Assembly: GCA_023439045.1 (NCBI GenBank)
Contig: JAEXOY010000015.1
Coordinates: forward strand, 186,001 to 250,000
From: Bacillota bacterium
Lineage (GTDB): Bacteria; Bacillota; Clostridia; Acetivibrionales; DSM-1351
Length of the DNA stretch: 64,000 nt
Direction of reading: 5' to 3'
Part shown: in pieces, positions 54,130 through 63,037 of the stretch
How positions within the stretch are numbered: the stretch's first letter is position 1
How the letters are laid out: every line of letters begins with the position of its first letter
Program-made: the position numbers and the translations under genes
The notes under the pieces: generated by a model
Databases searched by the model: none
The model's input: the letters and a program-made list of their open reading frames with translations, nothing else
Told to the model about the DNA's origin: nothing

Positions 54130-54951
54130 TTAAATATCAAGGATTCCGTGTTCCATTAGTATTTCTTCAAGCCTATCCTGTTTCATAGGCTTTGGAACCA
54201 CAAACATATCATTTCCGTCAATAGCTCTAGCAAGCTGTCTGTATTCATTTGCCTGAGTTGCACTAGCATCGAAGTCAATAACGGTTTTCTTGTTTATCTC
54301 CGCTCTCTGAACCATATTGTCTCTTGGTACAAAGTGGATCATCTGGCTTCCAAGTTCCTTAGCAAATGCTTCTACCAATTCCTTTTCACCGTCAACTTTT
54401 CTGGAATTACAGATAATTCCGCCTAGTCTAACCCCACCTGTACTTGCATACTTCTGTATACCTTTTGCAATGTTATTTGCGGCATATAATGCCATCATTT
54501 CGCCACTTGCAACAATATAGATTTCCTGTGCCTTTCCTTCTCGGATTGGCATTGCAAAACCACCGCATACAACGTCACCAAGTACATCATAGAAAACATA
54601 ATCGAGTTCCTTTTCGTAGGCTCCTAGACGTTCCAACAAACCAATCGATGTGATAATTCCTCTTCCTGCACAGCCTACACCTGGCTCGGGACCGCCTGAT
54701 TCAACACATTTGATACCTGCGAAGCCCTTTTTCATAACCAAATCCAATTCAATGTCTTCACCCTCTTCTCTTAGAGTGTCTAATACTGTTTGTTGTGCAA
54801 GGCCACCTAATAATAATCTTGTTGAATCTGCTTTTGGGTCACAGCCTACTACCATTATTTTTTTCCCCATTTCACCTAAGCCTGCTGTTAGGTTTTGTGT
54901 TGTAGTAGATTTGCCTATACCGCCCTTACCATAAATCGCTACCTGTCTCAT
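54130..54951 (-). CDS. nifH: Nitrogenase iron protein
   Basis: A 273-residue protein starting MRQVAIYGKGGIGKS (P-loop 8-15) at ATG 54951, AAAGGA lying 8-10 bases upstream. The 4Fe-4S Cys shared by the dimer are C94 and C129 (GCAGRG, VVCGGFAMP); R97 is the site that draT-type enzymes modify elsewhere. It passes electrons to NifDK with ATP hydrolysis. First gene of the nif series, with its own promoter and a leader hairpin that may control read-through. Confidence 0.96.
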   Translation of the reverse strand: MRQVAIYGKGGIGKSTTTQNLTAGLGEMGKKIMVVGCDPKADSTRLLLGGLAQQTVLDTLREEGEDIELDLVMKKGFAGIKCVESGGPEPGVGCAGRGIITSIGLLERLGAYEKELDYVFYDVLGDVVCGGFAMPIREGKAQEIYIVASGEMMALYAANNIAKGIQKYASTGGVRLGGIICNSRKVDGEKELVEAFAKELGSQMIHFVPRDNMVQRAEINKKTVIDFDASATQANEYRQLARAIDGNDMFVVPKPMKQDRLEEILMEHGILDI

Positions 54952-54982
54952 AAATCCACATCCTTTCTTAAAAAAGATAAAC

Positions 54983-55043
54983 AAAAAAAGAGCCATAAAG
55001 AAATTTCACGCCTAAGTGAAGATTTATTTACGACTCCCTCGTC
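54983..55043 (-). promoter_or_regulatory. Terminator-like hairpin in the nifH leader (putative attenuator)
   Basis: On the minus strand the leader folds as an upper stem TTCAC/GTGAA with loop TTAGGC (55020-55005) extended by about 18 further pairs, including G-T pairs, between GAGGGAGTCGTAAATAAAT (55040-55022) and the ATTTCTTTATGGCTC region (55004-54990), followed by seven T (54989-54983). It ends 31 bases before nifH ATG. A small competing stem ACGA/TCGT (55042-55039 with 55033-55030) would open its base. Confidence 0.65.
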
Positions 55044-55081
55044 TACTTTTTGAATTGTGTTTAATTTGTATTATGAATATT

Positions 55082-55110
55082 ATTATAAAGGTAAATCATG
55101 GTATCAACAA
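55082..55110 (-). promoter_or_regulatory. Sigma-A-type promoter of the nif series
   Basis: On the minus strand TTGTTG (55110-55105), a 17-base spacer and TATAAT (55087-55082). Transcription from here would give a leader of about 125 bases holding the attenuator-like hairpin. No sigma-54 promoter (GG-N10-GC) was seen nearby. Confidence 0.6.
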
Positions 55111-55177
55111 TGAACTTAATTGTATATTAATAGTATAAAAATTGCCTAGAATTTGGATAAATTGCACAATTTCCTTA

Positions 55178-55531
55178 TTAAAACTTCTTGAATGCGAAAA
55201 ATACGGCCCCAAGAATACATACAAAAGATAGTAGGTAATTGAGCTTGAAGCTTTCTTTCAAATAAAATACTGAAAAGAAGCCAAAAACAATAAGGGTAAT
55301 AGCTTCTTGAATTATTTTGAGTTGGGCGGTATCAAAATTCTTTGAAGCAATTCTGTTTGCAGGTATCATAAAACAATATTCAAAGAATGCAATACCCCAG
55401 CTAATTAGGATAATGATGGGGAGAGAGGTTGAAGTGTCCTTAAAACGAAGATTTCCATACCAGGCAAAAGTCATAAATATGTTTGAAATTACCAGCAACA
55501 TAAACGGCCAAAATTTGATTATAGATGACAT
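55178..55531 (-). CDS. DUF486/DMT-family small membrane protein
   Basis: A 117-residue protein with four helices, starting MSSIIKFWPFMLLV at ATG 55531 behind GGAAGGA. ISNIFMTFAWYGNLRF, the EYCFMIPANRIA signature and QLKIIQEAITLIVF are diagnostic of DUF486, a single-domain drug/metabolite transporter relative. An ATG at 55624 would add a non-family leader. The function is unknown; it is upstream of the nif promoter and probably independent of it. Confidence 0.85.
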   Translation of the reverse strand: MSSIIKFWPFMLLVISNIFMTFAWYGNLRFKDTSTSLPIIILISWGIAFFEYCFMIPANRIASKNFDTAQLKIIQEAITLIVFGFFSVFYLKESFKLNYLLSFVCILGAVFFAFKKF

Positions 55532-55717
55532 ATGTACTATCCTTCCAATATTAAATAGATTATTATGTGTGTTCCAAAGTATATAATAGTAGCAAATATT
55601 ACATAAATCAATATATTTTGACACTTAGTTAAAACTATTTTTTATAGGTATTAAATTTAGCACAACAATTGATATTGCAAGACTAACTCAAATTATTACC
55701 TGATACTAATATCTAGT

Positions 55718-55746
55718 TTGAATTATTTAAAAAAATAGTATATAAT
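55718..55746 (+). promoter_or_regulatory. Sigma-A-type promoter for the enoyl reductase gene
   Basis: TTGAAT (55718-55723), 17 bases, TATAAT (55741-55746), about 85 bases before ATG 55834. Confidence 0.65.
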
Positions 55747-55833
55747 AATTCTGTAATTGCATACATTTGTTTACTAATATTATGTTTGCACACCGTCAAA
55801 TCAGAAAAGCAATAAAGAAGGGAATGAGTATTT

Positions 55834-57021
55834 ATGGTAGTCAAGCCAAAGTTCCGTGGATTTATATGTACTACATCACATCCTATTGGTTGTGAATATA
55901 ACGTAAAAAGGCAGATTGAATATGTAAAAAAGCAGGGTAAATTAGAAGGGCCAAAAAAGGTATTAGTGATAGGAGCTTCAACAGGCTATGGCTTAGCATC
56001 AAGAATTGCGGCTGCCTTTGGAGGTGGGGCTGCAACTATTGGTGTCTTTTATGAAAGGGCAGCAAGCGGGAACAAAACAGCATCAGCGGGTTGGTATAAC
56101 TCTGCTGCTTTTGAGAAGTTCGCTTTGAAAGAGGGTCTTTACGCAAAAAGTATTAACGGAGATGCTTTTTCCAATGAAATCAAACAGCAGACCATAGAAC
56201 TGATAAAAAAGGATTTAGGTACAGTTGACCTAGTTATATATAGTTTGGCTTCACCTAGAAGAACCCACCCTGTTACTGGTGAAACCTTTAACTCTGTTCT
56301 AAAACCTATTGGCAGTGCATATACCTCAAAAACTGTTGACTTTCATACTAGGGAAGTAACAGATATTACTATAGAACCAGCAAATGATGAGGATATCAGG
56401 CAAACAGTTGCTGTGATGGGTGGAGAGGATTGGCAGATGTGGATGGAAGCCCTGAAGCAGGAAAATGTGCTTTCAGAAGGGGCAATCACTTTGGCTTATA
56501 CCTATGTAGGTCCTAAACTTACACATGCTGTATATAGAGAAGGTACTATAGGAAGGGCAAAGGACCATCTAGAAGAAACGGCAGCAGTTATTACCGATAA
56601 GCTTAAGGCTATTGATGGCAAGGCTTACGTTTCTATAAATAAGGCAGTTGTGACTCAGGCAAGCGCTGCTATTCCGGTTATATCATTGTATGTAAGTCTC
56701 CTGTTTAAGGTTATGAAGGAGAACGGTACACACGAGGGCTGTATAGAGCAGATGTATCGTATGTTTAAAGACAGGGTATATGGAAATGACAATAAGCTGG
56801 ACCAAAAGGGAAGAATTTGCATGGACGACTTGGAAATGCAAAGCGATAATCAAAGCTTTGTTTCAGATAATTGGGATATAGTTACAACACAGAATGTGTC
56901 TGATATCAGTGATGTTGATGGATATAGAGCTGAGTTCTTCCATTTATTTGGATTTGAGTTTGATGAGATAGATTATGACTCTGATGTAGAGATTGATATA
57001 AAGATTCCTAGTATAGAATAA
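55834..57021 (+). CDS. fabV: FabV-type trans-2-enoyl-CoA/ACP reductase
   Basis: A 395-residue single-chain NADH-dependent reductase. Starting GFICTTSHPIGCE, it has the nucleotide site VLVIGASTGYGLASR (about 43-57) and the catalytic Y-x8-K (YREGTIGRAK, about 235-244) that separates FabV/TER from other short-chain enoyl reductases. In anaerobes TER converts crotonyl-CoA to butyryl-CoA; fatty acid synthesis is the other possible role. AGAAGGGA precedes the ATG. Convergent with the AraC gene. Confidence 0.93.
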   Translation: MVVKPKFRGFICTTSHPIGCEYNVKRQIEYVKKQGKLEGPKKVLVIGASTGYGLASRIAAAFGGGAATIGVFYERAASGNKTASAGWYNSAAFEKFALKEGLYAKSINGDAFSNEIKQQTIELIKKDLGTVDLVIYSLASPRRTHPVTGETFNSVLKPIGSAYTSKTVDFHTREVTDITIEPANDEDIRQTVAVMGGEDWQMWMEALKQENVLSEGAITLAYTYVGPKLTHAVYREGTIGRAKDHLEETAAVITDKLKAIDGKAYVSINKAVVTQASAAIPVISLYVSLLFKVMKENGTHEGCIEQMYRMFKDRVYGNDNKLDQKGRICMDDLEMQSDNQSFVSDNWDIVTTQNVSDISDVDGYRAEFFHLFGFEFDEIDYDSDVEIDIKIPSIE

Positions 57022-57053
57022 TGCTATATTGCAGCTTTTTGTATTCAGCTACC

Positions 57054-57929
57054 CTAAAGTCCCTTTCTAAGGCTGCTAGGAGTAGTGCCAGTAAAATGCC
57101 TAAATATTTTGTTGAAGTTGGCAAGATTATTGAAACCACAATCAAGAGCAATCTCGGAAATACAACTGTCCTCGGATTTCAATAGCTGAATAGCCTTTGA
57201 TACTCTCATTTTATTTAGGTATTCTATTGGCGAGAAACCAGTGCACTGCTTAAAGAATGCAGAGAAATAGTTGGGGGACATATATACTAATTCCGCCAAG
57301 GTACTGAGCTCGATTCTCTCATTAAAATGCTGATTTATGTACTCAAATACTTTTTCTAGCTTTTCAAGCTTTCGGCTTTTACTCCTTAAATTTTCACTAG
57401 GTTTACTTTCATCCTGATAATGCCTTATTAGATAAGTAATAATGTGCAATAGTTTTGCCTTAATCATAAGCTTATAGCCCGTTGGTTGATCTACGTATTC
57501 TTTCTCAATTTCAGTCAGCAATCTGAATAGCTCCTTTCCTATTTCACTTTTACTATCAATCTTGTTATTAAAATTGGAGCTTCTTTCGAAAAACGGTTGC
57601 AGATATTGATAATCAAGCTGGCTTTCTGACGACCAAACAAGTGAAGGCTCAAACATTAGCACTGGCATAACCATATTTTGCGGTGGGAGAACCTCCATGT
57701 AATGTGGCTCGATATTGTTTATCACAACAATATCTCCCTCGTTCATTTCATATGCTCTGTTTTCGACATAATAAATCCCCTTGCCCTGCTTTACAAAGGC
57801 AATCTCAAGGTAGTTATGCCAATGAAATGTATTATTCATGCAATAATATGGCTCCATATCAGTAAATTTGATTCTGAATGGAAAGTCTACAGGAAAGGTT
57901 TTGGGCTTGTATACCTTTGAGGTTGCCAT
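57054..57929 (-). CDS. AraC-family transcriptional regulator (possible gal regulator)
   Basis: A 291-residue protein starting MATSKVYKPKTF at ATG 57929 (GGGAGGAA nine bases upstream; an ATG at 57977 precedes the site). An N-terminal cupin-like sensor domain (HWHNYLEIAFVKQGKGIYYV, about 35-54) is followed by two helix-turn-helix units with SPNYFSAFFKQCTGFSPIEY and IALDCGFNNLANFNKIFRH. It is divergent from galT-galK-galE, and a 30-bp palindrome lies between, so it is the likely regulator of galactose use; this is inference. Confidence 0.85.
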   Translation of the reverse strand: MATSKVYKPKTFPVDFPFRIKFTDMEPYYCMNNTFHWHNYLEIAFVKQGKGIYYVENRAYEMNEGDIVVINNIEPHYMEVLPPQNMVMPVLMFEPSLVWSSESQLDYQYLQPFFERSSNFNNKIDSKSEIGKELFRLLTEIEKEYVDQPTGYKLMIKAKLLHIITYLIRHYQDESKPSENLRSKSRKLEKLEKVFEYINQHFNERIELSTLAELVYMSPNYFSAFFKQCTGFSPIEYLNKMRVSKAIQLLKSEDSCISEIALDCGFNNLANFNKIFRHFTGTTPSSLRKGL

Positions 57930-58036
57930 TGTGATTCCTCCCGGGAAAGTACCTAAATAATACTTTAATTGTATCATAAGTAAAATCGTAAAATAACATT
58001 ATATTTTAATAAAATAATCAGAGAATTTGCAAATGG

Positions 58037-58066
58037 TTAGCTCTATAATAATTATTATAGAGCTAA
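58037..58066. promoter_or_regulatory. Perfect 30-bp palindrome in the araC-galT region
   Basis: TTAGCTCTATAATAA (58037-58051) is followed directly by its exact reverse complement (58052-58066). A second perfect palindrome, TGATAATTATCA, lies at 58075-58086. A TATAAT at 58115-58120 lacks a -35 hexamer at the usual distance, as in activator-dependent promoters. Confidence 0.75.
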
Positions 58067-58144
58067 TTACGTATTGATAATTATCAGTAAAAAAGTATTA
58101 TTATTTTCTGCAAGTATAATAATATTGTTTAAAAGGAGAGTACC

Positions 58145-59701
58145 ATGCTAAACGCTGCTTATGAAGCTGCTTATGAAATAGAAAGGTTGCTGCAATTTGG
58201 TCAAAAACACAACTTAATTGGTGATTTAGATAAGATTATTGCAAGAAACGGTATGCTGGATTTGCTTGCAATAAAAGATCCTTATATTGGAGAAATTCCA
58301 GATGAGAATATGGAGTATCCTACTGAAATAATATCTAAAATAACTGATTATGCTGGTGAAAAAGGCATTTTTGATAAAGATATATATGTGATGAGAGAAT
58401 TGTTTGATACAAAGCTTATGGGATTAATGATGCCCAGACAATCAGAGGTCGTCAGCCAGTTTGAATATCTAGTGTCACATGATTCAGTGAAAGCGGCAAC
58501 AGACTATTTTTATCATTTATGTACTGCCTCAAATTACATAAGGACAGCACAAATAGCAAAGAACATAAAATGGGATACTGCTTCAAAGTATGGGACACTA
58601 GAGATTACTATCAATCTTACAAAGCCTGAAAAACACCCCAAAACTATAGCTATGGAAAGGCTGCAGCCACAGAGTAATTATCCAAAATGCTTGCTGTGCT
58701 TAGAAAACATTGGTTACGCTGGAAGGGTTAACTTTCCAGCAAGACAGACACATAGAGTTGTTCCTGTTACACTATGCGATGAAAATTGGTTCTTGCAGTA
58801 TTCTCCGTATGTTTATTATAACGAGCATTGCATCGTTTTTAGTGAAATGCATGTACCCATGGCTATCAACAAAAAAACCTTTGAATACTTGCTGAGCTTC
58901 GTAAGCCAATTTCCACACTATTTATGCGGTTCAAACGCAGATTTGCCCATTGTTGGAGGCTCAATATTAAGCCATAATCACTTTCAGGGTGGGAACTATC
59001 TATTTCCAATGCAAAAAGCACCGATAATACAGTCTTACAAAAGTGAACGTCTTATGACAGTCACCATTGGCATTGTCAAATGGCCTCTGTCGGTAATTCG
59101 TGCAGCAAGTAACGATATAGGGGAATTGTTAGAATTTTGCGATTTTGTTTTAAGTGAGTGGAGACAATACAGCGATTCTTCTGTCGATGTTTTAGCCTTC
59201 TCCGATGGAAATAATGGCCCGATACCCCACAATACAATAACACCTATAGCCCGAGTTAATGAACAGGGCTTATATGAAATGGACCTTGTTTTGAGAAACA
59301 ATAGAACAAGTGAACAATACCCGGACGGAATTTTCCATCCCCATAAAGAAATTCATCATATAAAGAAAGAAAATATAGGACTTATTGAGGTAATGGGCCT
59401 TGCCATTTTACCGGGAAGGCTTAAGACAGAAATGGAACAGGTTCAAGATATTTTGTGCGGTACCAAAGGTATTGAGGAGATAGTATCGGAGGAGCATATG
59501 CTTTTCAAGCACAGAGAATGGATTGAAATGCTTACAGCAAAATACGGGACAGCAAACCAAAAAGATCAGTCAGACATTATTATTAAGTCAGAGATAGGTA
59601 AAAAGTTTGAGACCTGCTTGGAGCATACGGGGGTATTTAAGCAAAATGAAAGCGGGCTAAAGGCATTTGGCCGATTTATGGGGAAGCTTGGCTTCAAATA
59701 A
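58145..59701 (+). CDS. galT: UDP-glucose-hexose-1-phosphate uridylyltransferase, Firmicutes type (GalT2)
   Basis: A 518-residue enzyme of the long Gram-positive GalT family, distinct from the short E. coli form. NFPARQTHRVVPV, IVGGSILSHNHFQGG (catalytic His region, about 277-291) and PHNTITPIARVNEQG are the landmarks. It exchanges UMP between UDP-glucose and galactose 1-phosphate in the Leloir pathway. AAAGGAGAG precedes the ATG. First gene of galT-galK-galE, 118 bases before galK. Confidence 0.93.
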   Translation: MLNAAYEAAYEIERLLQFGQKHNLIGDLDKIIARNGMLDLLAIKDPYIGEIPDENMEYPTEIISKITDYAGEKGIFDKDIYVMRELFDTKLMGLMMPRQSEVVSQFEYLVSHDSVKAATDYFYHLCTASNYIRTAQIAKNIKWDTASKYGTLEITINLTKPEKHPKTIAMERLQPQSNYPKCLLCLENIGYAGRVNFPARQTHRVVPVTLCDENWFLQYSPYVYYNEHCIVFSEMHVPMAINKKTFEYLLSFVSQFPHYLCGSNADLPIVGGSILSHNHFQGGNYLFPMQKAPIIQSYKSERLMTVTIGIVKWPLSVIRAASNDIGELLEFCDFVLSEWRQYSDSSVDVLAFSDGNNGPIPHNTITPIARVNEQGLYEMDLVLRNNRTSEQYPDGIFHPHKEIHHIKKENIGLIEVMGLAILPGRLKTEMEQVQDILCGTKGIEEIVSEEHMLFKHREWIEMLTAKYGTANQKDQSDIIIKSEIGKKFETCLEHTGVFKQNESGLKAFGRFMGKLGFK

Positions 59702-59747
59702 AAAATATATATTATATCCTGAATAAAATCTGCCTAAATAAATAAAC

Positions 59748-59794
59748 GATTAATATATAAGCGACTAAATATATAAACGACTAAATATATAAAT
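59748..59794. repeat. 16-bp tandem repeat, three copies, after galT
   Basis: GACTAAATATATAAAC (59763-59778) and GACTAAATATATAAAT (59779-59794) are preceded by a diverged copy from 59748. The array sits between galT and the galK ribosome site. Confidence 0.85.
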
Positions 59795-59818
59795 AATTTA
59801 CATTGGAGGGGATTAAAA

Positions 59819-61009
59819 ATGGATTTTAGCTATGAGGAACTCAAAGTCAAATTTTGCGAAATATACGGTGGAACTACCGACAATCTCAGAGTATTTGCAG
59901 GACCAGGAAGGGTTAATCTAATAGGTGAACATATAGATTATTGTGGGGGATATGTTTTTCCAGCTGCATTAAGCTTGAAATCTACAGTAATTGCCAGAGT
60001 AAATGGTGACAATATGTTAAGACTTGCTGCTACCGATTTACCGGATAGAGTTGTCATTGCGATGGATAATCTTGAAAGTGCAAGAGAGCTTAGATGGGGA
60101 AATTATCAGGCGGGCATGGCACTTGAGCTTCTAAATAGAGGATATAACCTAGTTGGAGTAGATATGCTCTTCCATGATACAGTTCCGTTAGGTTCCGGGC
60201 TTTCTTCATCTGCTGCTATTGAAATGGCAACAGCAGTAGCTTTAGTAACATTAGGGAATGAGGCTCATGGTATTGACAAGCCCATTGACATGGTTGAAAT
60301 GGCAGTAATAGGACAGTACACAGAAAATAATTTCTGTAACGTAAGCTGTGGAATAATGGATCAATTTGCTTCTGCGATGGGGAAAAAGGAACATGCCATA
60401 TTGTTGGATTGTGCGACGTTGAAATACCAGTACCTGCCCCTTAAGCTTGAGGGCTATAAGATAGTGCTTGGTAATACAAAGAAAAAGAGGGCTTTGGGCG
60501 AATCAAAATATAATGAGAGAGTGATAGAATGTCAGCAGGGACTTAATATACTTAAACAGTATATGCCTGATAAAGAGAATCTTTGCAGCATTTCGATTGC
60601 AGAATTTGAGCAGTATAAGGATAAAATAGAGGATGAAATAGTAAGAAAAAGAGTTACTCATGTTATATATGAAAATGAGAGAGTGCTAGCAGCAGTGGAG
60701 GCTCTCAAGAGAAATGATATCAAAGAACTGGGTAGATTATTGGTTGAGGCCAATGATTCTATTCGTGACCTCTATGAGGTTACCGGAAGGGAACTGGATA
60801 TTATGACAGCTGAGGCAATGAAGGTACCTGGTGTCATAGGTGCTAGAATGACGGGGGCAGGCTTTGGAGGCTGTACAGTCAATATTGTTCCGGAGGATAA
60901 GGTAGACCTCTTTATTGAACAGGTAGGTAAAAACTATAAAGAACAGACGGGTATTACACCTGCATTTTATGTAAGCGAAATTAGTGATGGAGCAAGAGAG
61001 ATTTTGTAA
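59819..61009 (+). CDS. galK: Galactokinase
   Basis: A 396-residue GHMP kinase. GPGRVNLIGEHIDYCGG (about 28-44) is the galactokinase signature, PLGSGLSSSAAIEMA (about 123-137) the ATP loop, and MTGAGFGGCTVNIV the third GHMP motif. It phosphorylates galactose at C1. GGAGGGG precedes the ATG; galE follows after 27 bases. Confidence 0.95.
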   Translation: MDFSYEELKVKFCEIYGGTTDNLRVFAGPGRVNLIGEHIDYCGGYVFPAALSLKSTVIARVNGDNMLRLAATDLPDRVVIAMDNLESARELRWGNYQAGMALELLNRGYNLVGVDMLFHDTVPLGSGLSSSAAIEMATAVALVTLGNEAHGIDKPIDMVEMAVIGQYTENNFCNVSCGIMDQFASAMGKKEHAILLDCATLKYQYLPLKLEGYKIVLGNTKKKRALGESKYNERVIECQQGLNILKQYMPDKENLCSISIAEFEQYKDKIEDEIVRKRVTHVIYENERVLAAVEALKRNDIKELGRLLVEANDSIRDLYEVTGRELDIMTAEAMKVPGVIGARMTGAGFGGCTVNIVPEDKVDLFIEQVGKNYKEQTGITPAFYVSEISDGAREIL

Positions 61010-61036
61010 TACTTTTGTGCATAGGGAGGCGCTAAA

Positions 61037-62023
61037 ATGGCAGTATTAGTAACAGGTGGAGCAGGATATATTGGAAGCCATACAGTGGCGGAATTACTTA
61101 GGCAGGGAGAGGAAGTCATAACCCTGGATAATCTTGAGAAGGGGCACAAGGAAGCAGTGCTCGGAGGAAAGTTTGTTCAGGCTGACCTGAGGAGTATTGA
61201 GCAGGTGAGAGAGGTATTTAGAGAAAATAATATTGAAGCGGTAATCCACTTTGCAGCATACATTGAGGTGGGTGAAAGTGTTGCTGACCCACTTAAGTAT
61301 TACAACAATAACGTAATTTCTTCACTCAATCTTCTGACTGTAATGCAGGAAAACGATGTAAAAAAGATAGTGTTTTCTTCAACAGCAGCTACCTATGGAA
61401 TACCAGATAGTATTCCTATAAAGGAGACTGATAATACAGCACCAATTAACCCATATGGAGAAACCAAGCTTGCTGTGGAGAAAATGCTCAAATGGGCAGA
61501 TAATGCTTATGCAATTAAGCATGTGGTTCTGAGATACTTTAACGCATGTGGTGCACATATCAGTGGAGCAATAGGAGAGGCCCATTCACCTGAATCTCAT
61601 CTTATTCCTATTATTCTACAGGTTGCACAGGGCAAAAGGGACGAAATCAAGCTGTTTGGTAGCGATTATGATACTTTTGATGGGACATGCGTTAGAGATT
61701 ACGTCCATGTTTCGGATTTAGCTCAAGCCCATGTATTAGCCCTCAAACACCTAAGAAATGGTGCTCAAAGTGATGTTTTCAACCTTGGTAATGGTAAAGG
61801 CTTTTCAAATAGACAGGTTGTTGAGGTTGCTAGAGTTGTAACCGGAATGCCAATTAAGGCAGTTGATGCGCCAAGAAGACCTGGTGACCCTGCGGTATTG
61901 ATAGCGTCCTCGGAAAAGGCTATGAAGGTTCTTGGGTGGAAGCCTGAATTTGCAGATTTAAATAAAATTGTTGAGACTGCATGGAATTGGCACAAAAATA
62001 ATCCGAATGGGTACGAAATTTGA
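61037..62023 (+). CDS. galE: UDP-glucose 4-epimerase
   Basis: A 328-residue extended short-chain dehydrogenase: NAD motif GGAGYIGSH (6-14), FSSTAATYG with the catalytic Ser/Thr, and Y-x3-K in PYGETKLAVEK (about 144-154). CVRDYVHVSDLA follows. It interconverts UDP-galactose and UDP-glucose, completing the Leloir route. GGGAGG precedes the ATG. A degenerate AAGATAAAT repeat (62052-62150) and a long hairpin follow. Confidence 0.95.
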   Translation: MAVLVTGGAGYIGSHTVAELLRQGEEVITLDNLEKGHKEAVLGGKFVQADLRSIEQVREVFRENNIEAVIHFAAYIEVGESVADPLKYYNNNVISSLNLLTVMQENDVKKIVFSSTAATYGIPDSIPIKETDNTAPINPYGETKLAVEKMLKWADNAYAIKHVVLRYFNACGAHISGAIGEAHSPESHLIPIILQVAQGKRDEIKLFGSDYDTFDGTCVRDYVHVSDLAQAHVLALKHLRNGAQSDVFNLGNGKGFSNRQVVEVARVVTGMPIKAVDAPRRPGDPAVLIASSEKAMKVLGWKPEFADLNKIVETAWNWHKNNPNGYEI

Positions 62024-62051
62024 GGGAAGTCAAATATACACTCCTTAAAAT

Positions 62052-62150
62052 TAAGATAAATAGGACTATAATCAATTTAAATAGTGATTCAAATCATAAT
62101 TAAGATAAATAGTGGTTCTATTCAAGATAAATTGTGACTCTAAGATAAAA
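62052..62150. repeat. Degenerate repeat of AAGATAAAT-GTG-CT words after galE
   Basis: AAGATAAATAG/ATTG(T)G-ACTCT-like words start at 62052, 62102, 62124 and 62142 with irregular spacing. It runs into the hairpin arm. Confidence 0.55.
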
Positions 62151-62226
62151 AATAGTGGCTGTAGCAATATACTCTGAGAATGGGGCATTTACCCCCATCT
62201 CATGGATATTTACTACAGCCACTTTT
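62146..62226 (-). terminator. Long hairpin between galE and the parvulin gene
   Basis: AGTGGCTGTAG (62154-62164) pairs with CTACAGCCACT (62213-62223); inner pairs AATAT/ATATT, GAG/CTC and ATGGGG/CCCCAT make one long imperfect hairpin with a CATTTA loop. On the minus strand it is followed by a run of six T (62151-62146), which suits the parvulin gene; the plus-strand tail is only TTTT. Confidence 0.75.
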
Positions 62227-62287
62227 CACACTTGTTATTTGTGTATAAGTCATAATATATTAGATAAGCCAATAAAACGTTATAATA

Positions 62288-63037
62288 TTACATAGTTTTC
62301 TTTATTTCATATTTTCCTTTAAGCTCAGCGATTTTTGCATCAAAAGCATCATGCTGCTTCTTTGTCATTAATTCAGAAGCAATTTTATCACGTACTTCAT
62401 CAAATTCCTTGGTACCACTAGCCTTTTTATCTGTAACCTGTATCAAGTGATAACCAAATTGTGTCTTAACAGGTTCTGATAATACGCCCACATCAAGGCT
62501 GAATGCAGCTTGGTCAAATTCAGGCACCATCATACCCCTTGAGAAATATCCAAGATCGCCGCCTGCCTCGCCAGAAGGGCAGTTTGAATACTGCTTTGCA
62601 GCATCTTCAAAGCTTTGACCTTCTTCTATAGCACTCTTTATTTCAAATGCTTCAGCAAGTTCATTTACAAGTATATGGCTTGCTTTAATTTCACCACCTG
62701 AAACAAAGCTTTCTTTGTTTTCTTCATAGTAATCTTTTACCTCTTCTTTAGTAACAGTTACTGATTTTAGTAGTTCATTCAGCGCATACTGCTTTAGTAT
62801 TCCAGACTTTACTCTCTCAACCTCTTCAAGGTAAGAAGGCTCTTTATCCAATCCATTTTCGACAGCATCTAAATAAATAAGCTCCTGTTGAATAACCTCA
62901 TCTAGTAGTCTCTTTATTCCTTCAGGTGAGTTGAACTGTGCAGCCGTCTGAGGTGGAAGTGCCTTGATAAGCGCCTCTAAATCTGCCCTTGTGATATTTT
63001 GTGTTCCAACTGTAGCAAGAATCTCTGTATTTGTCAT
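62288..63037 (-). CDS. Parvulin-type peptidyl-prolyl isomerase
   Basis: A 249-residue foldase. The N-terminal chaperone part (1-110) is helical; the parvulin domain (about 118-210) has IKASHILVNELAEA, YSNCPSGEAGGDLGYFSRGM and VKTQFGYHLIQV. Unlike PrsA it has no signal peptide or lipobox, so it should be cytosolic. AGGAG precedes the ATG. Confidence 0.9.
   Translation of the reverse strand: MTNTEILATVGTQNITRADLEALIKALPPQTAAQFNSPEGIKRLLDEVIQQELIYLDAVENGLDKEPSYLEEVERVKSGILKQYALNELLKSVTVTKEEVKDYYEENKESFVSGGEIKASHILVNELAEAFEIKSAIEEGQSFEDAAKQYSNCPSGEAGGDLGYFSRGMMVPEFDQAAFSLDVGVLSEPVKTQFGYHLIQVTDKKASGTKEFDEVRDKIASELMTKKQHDAFDAKIAELKGKYEIKKTM

Noticed and set aside
54983..55043. The nifH leader as an ANTAR target or a known riboswitch class
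   Set aside because: The hairpin loops (TTAGGC and GAGGGA or GGGAG) do not have A at position 1 with G at 4, and I could not match the sequence to any riboswitch consensus I know.
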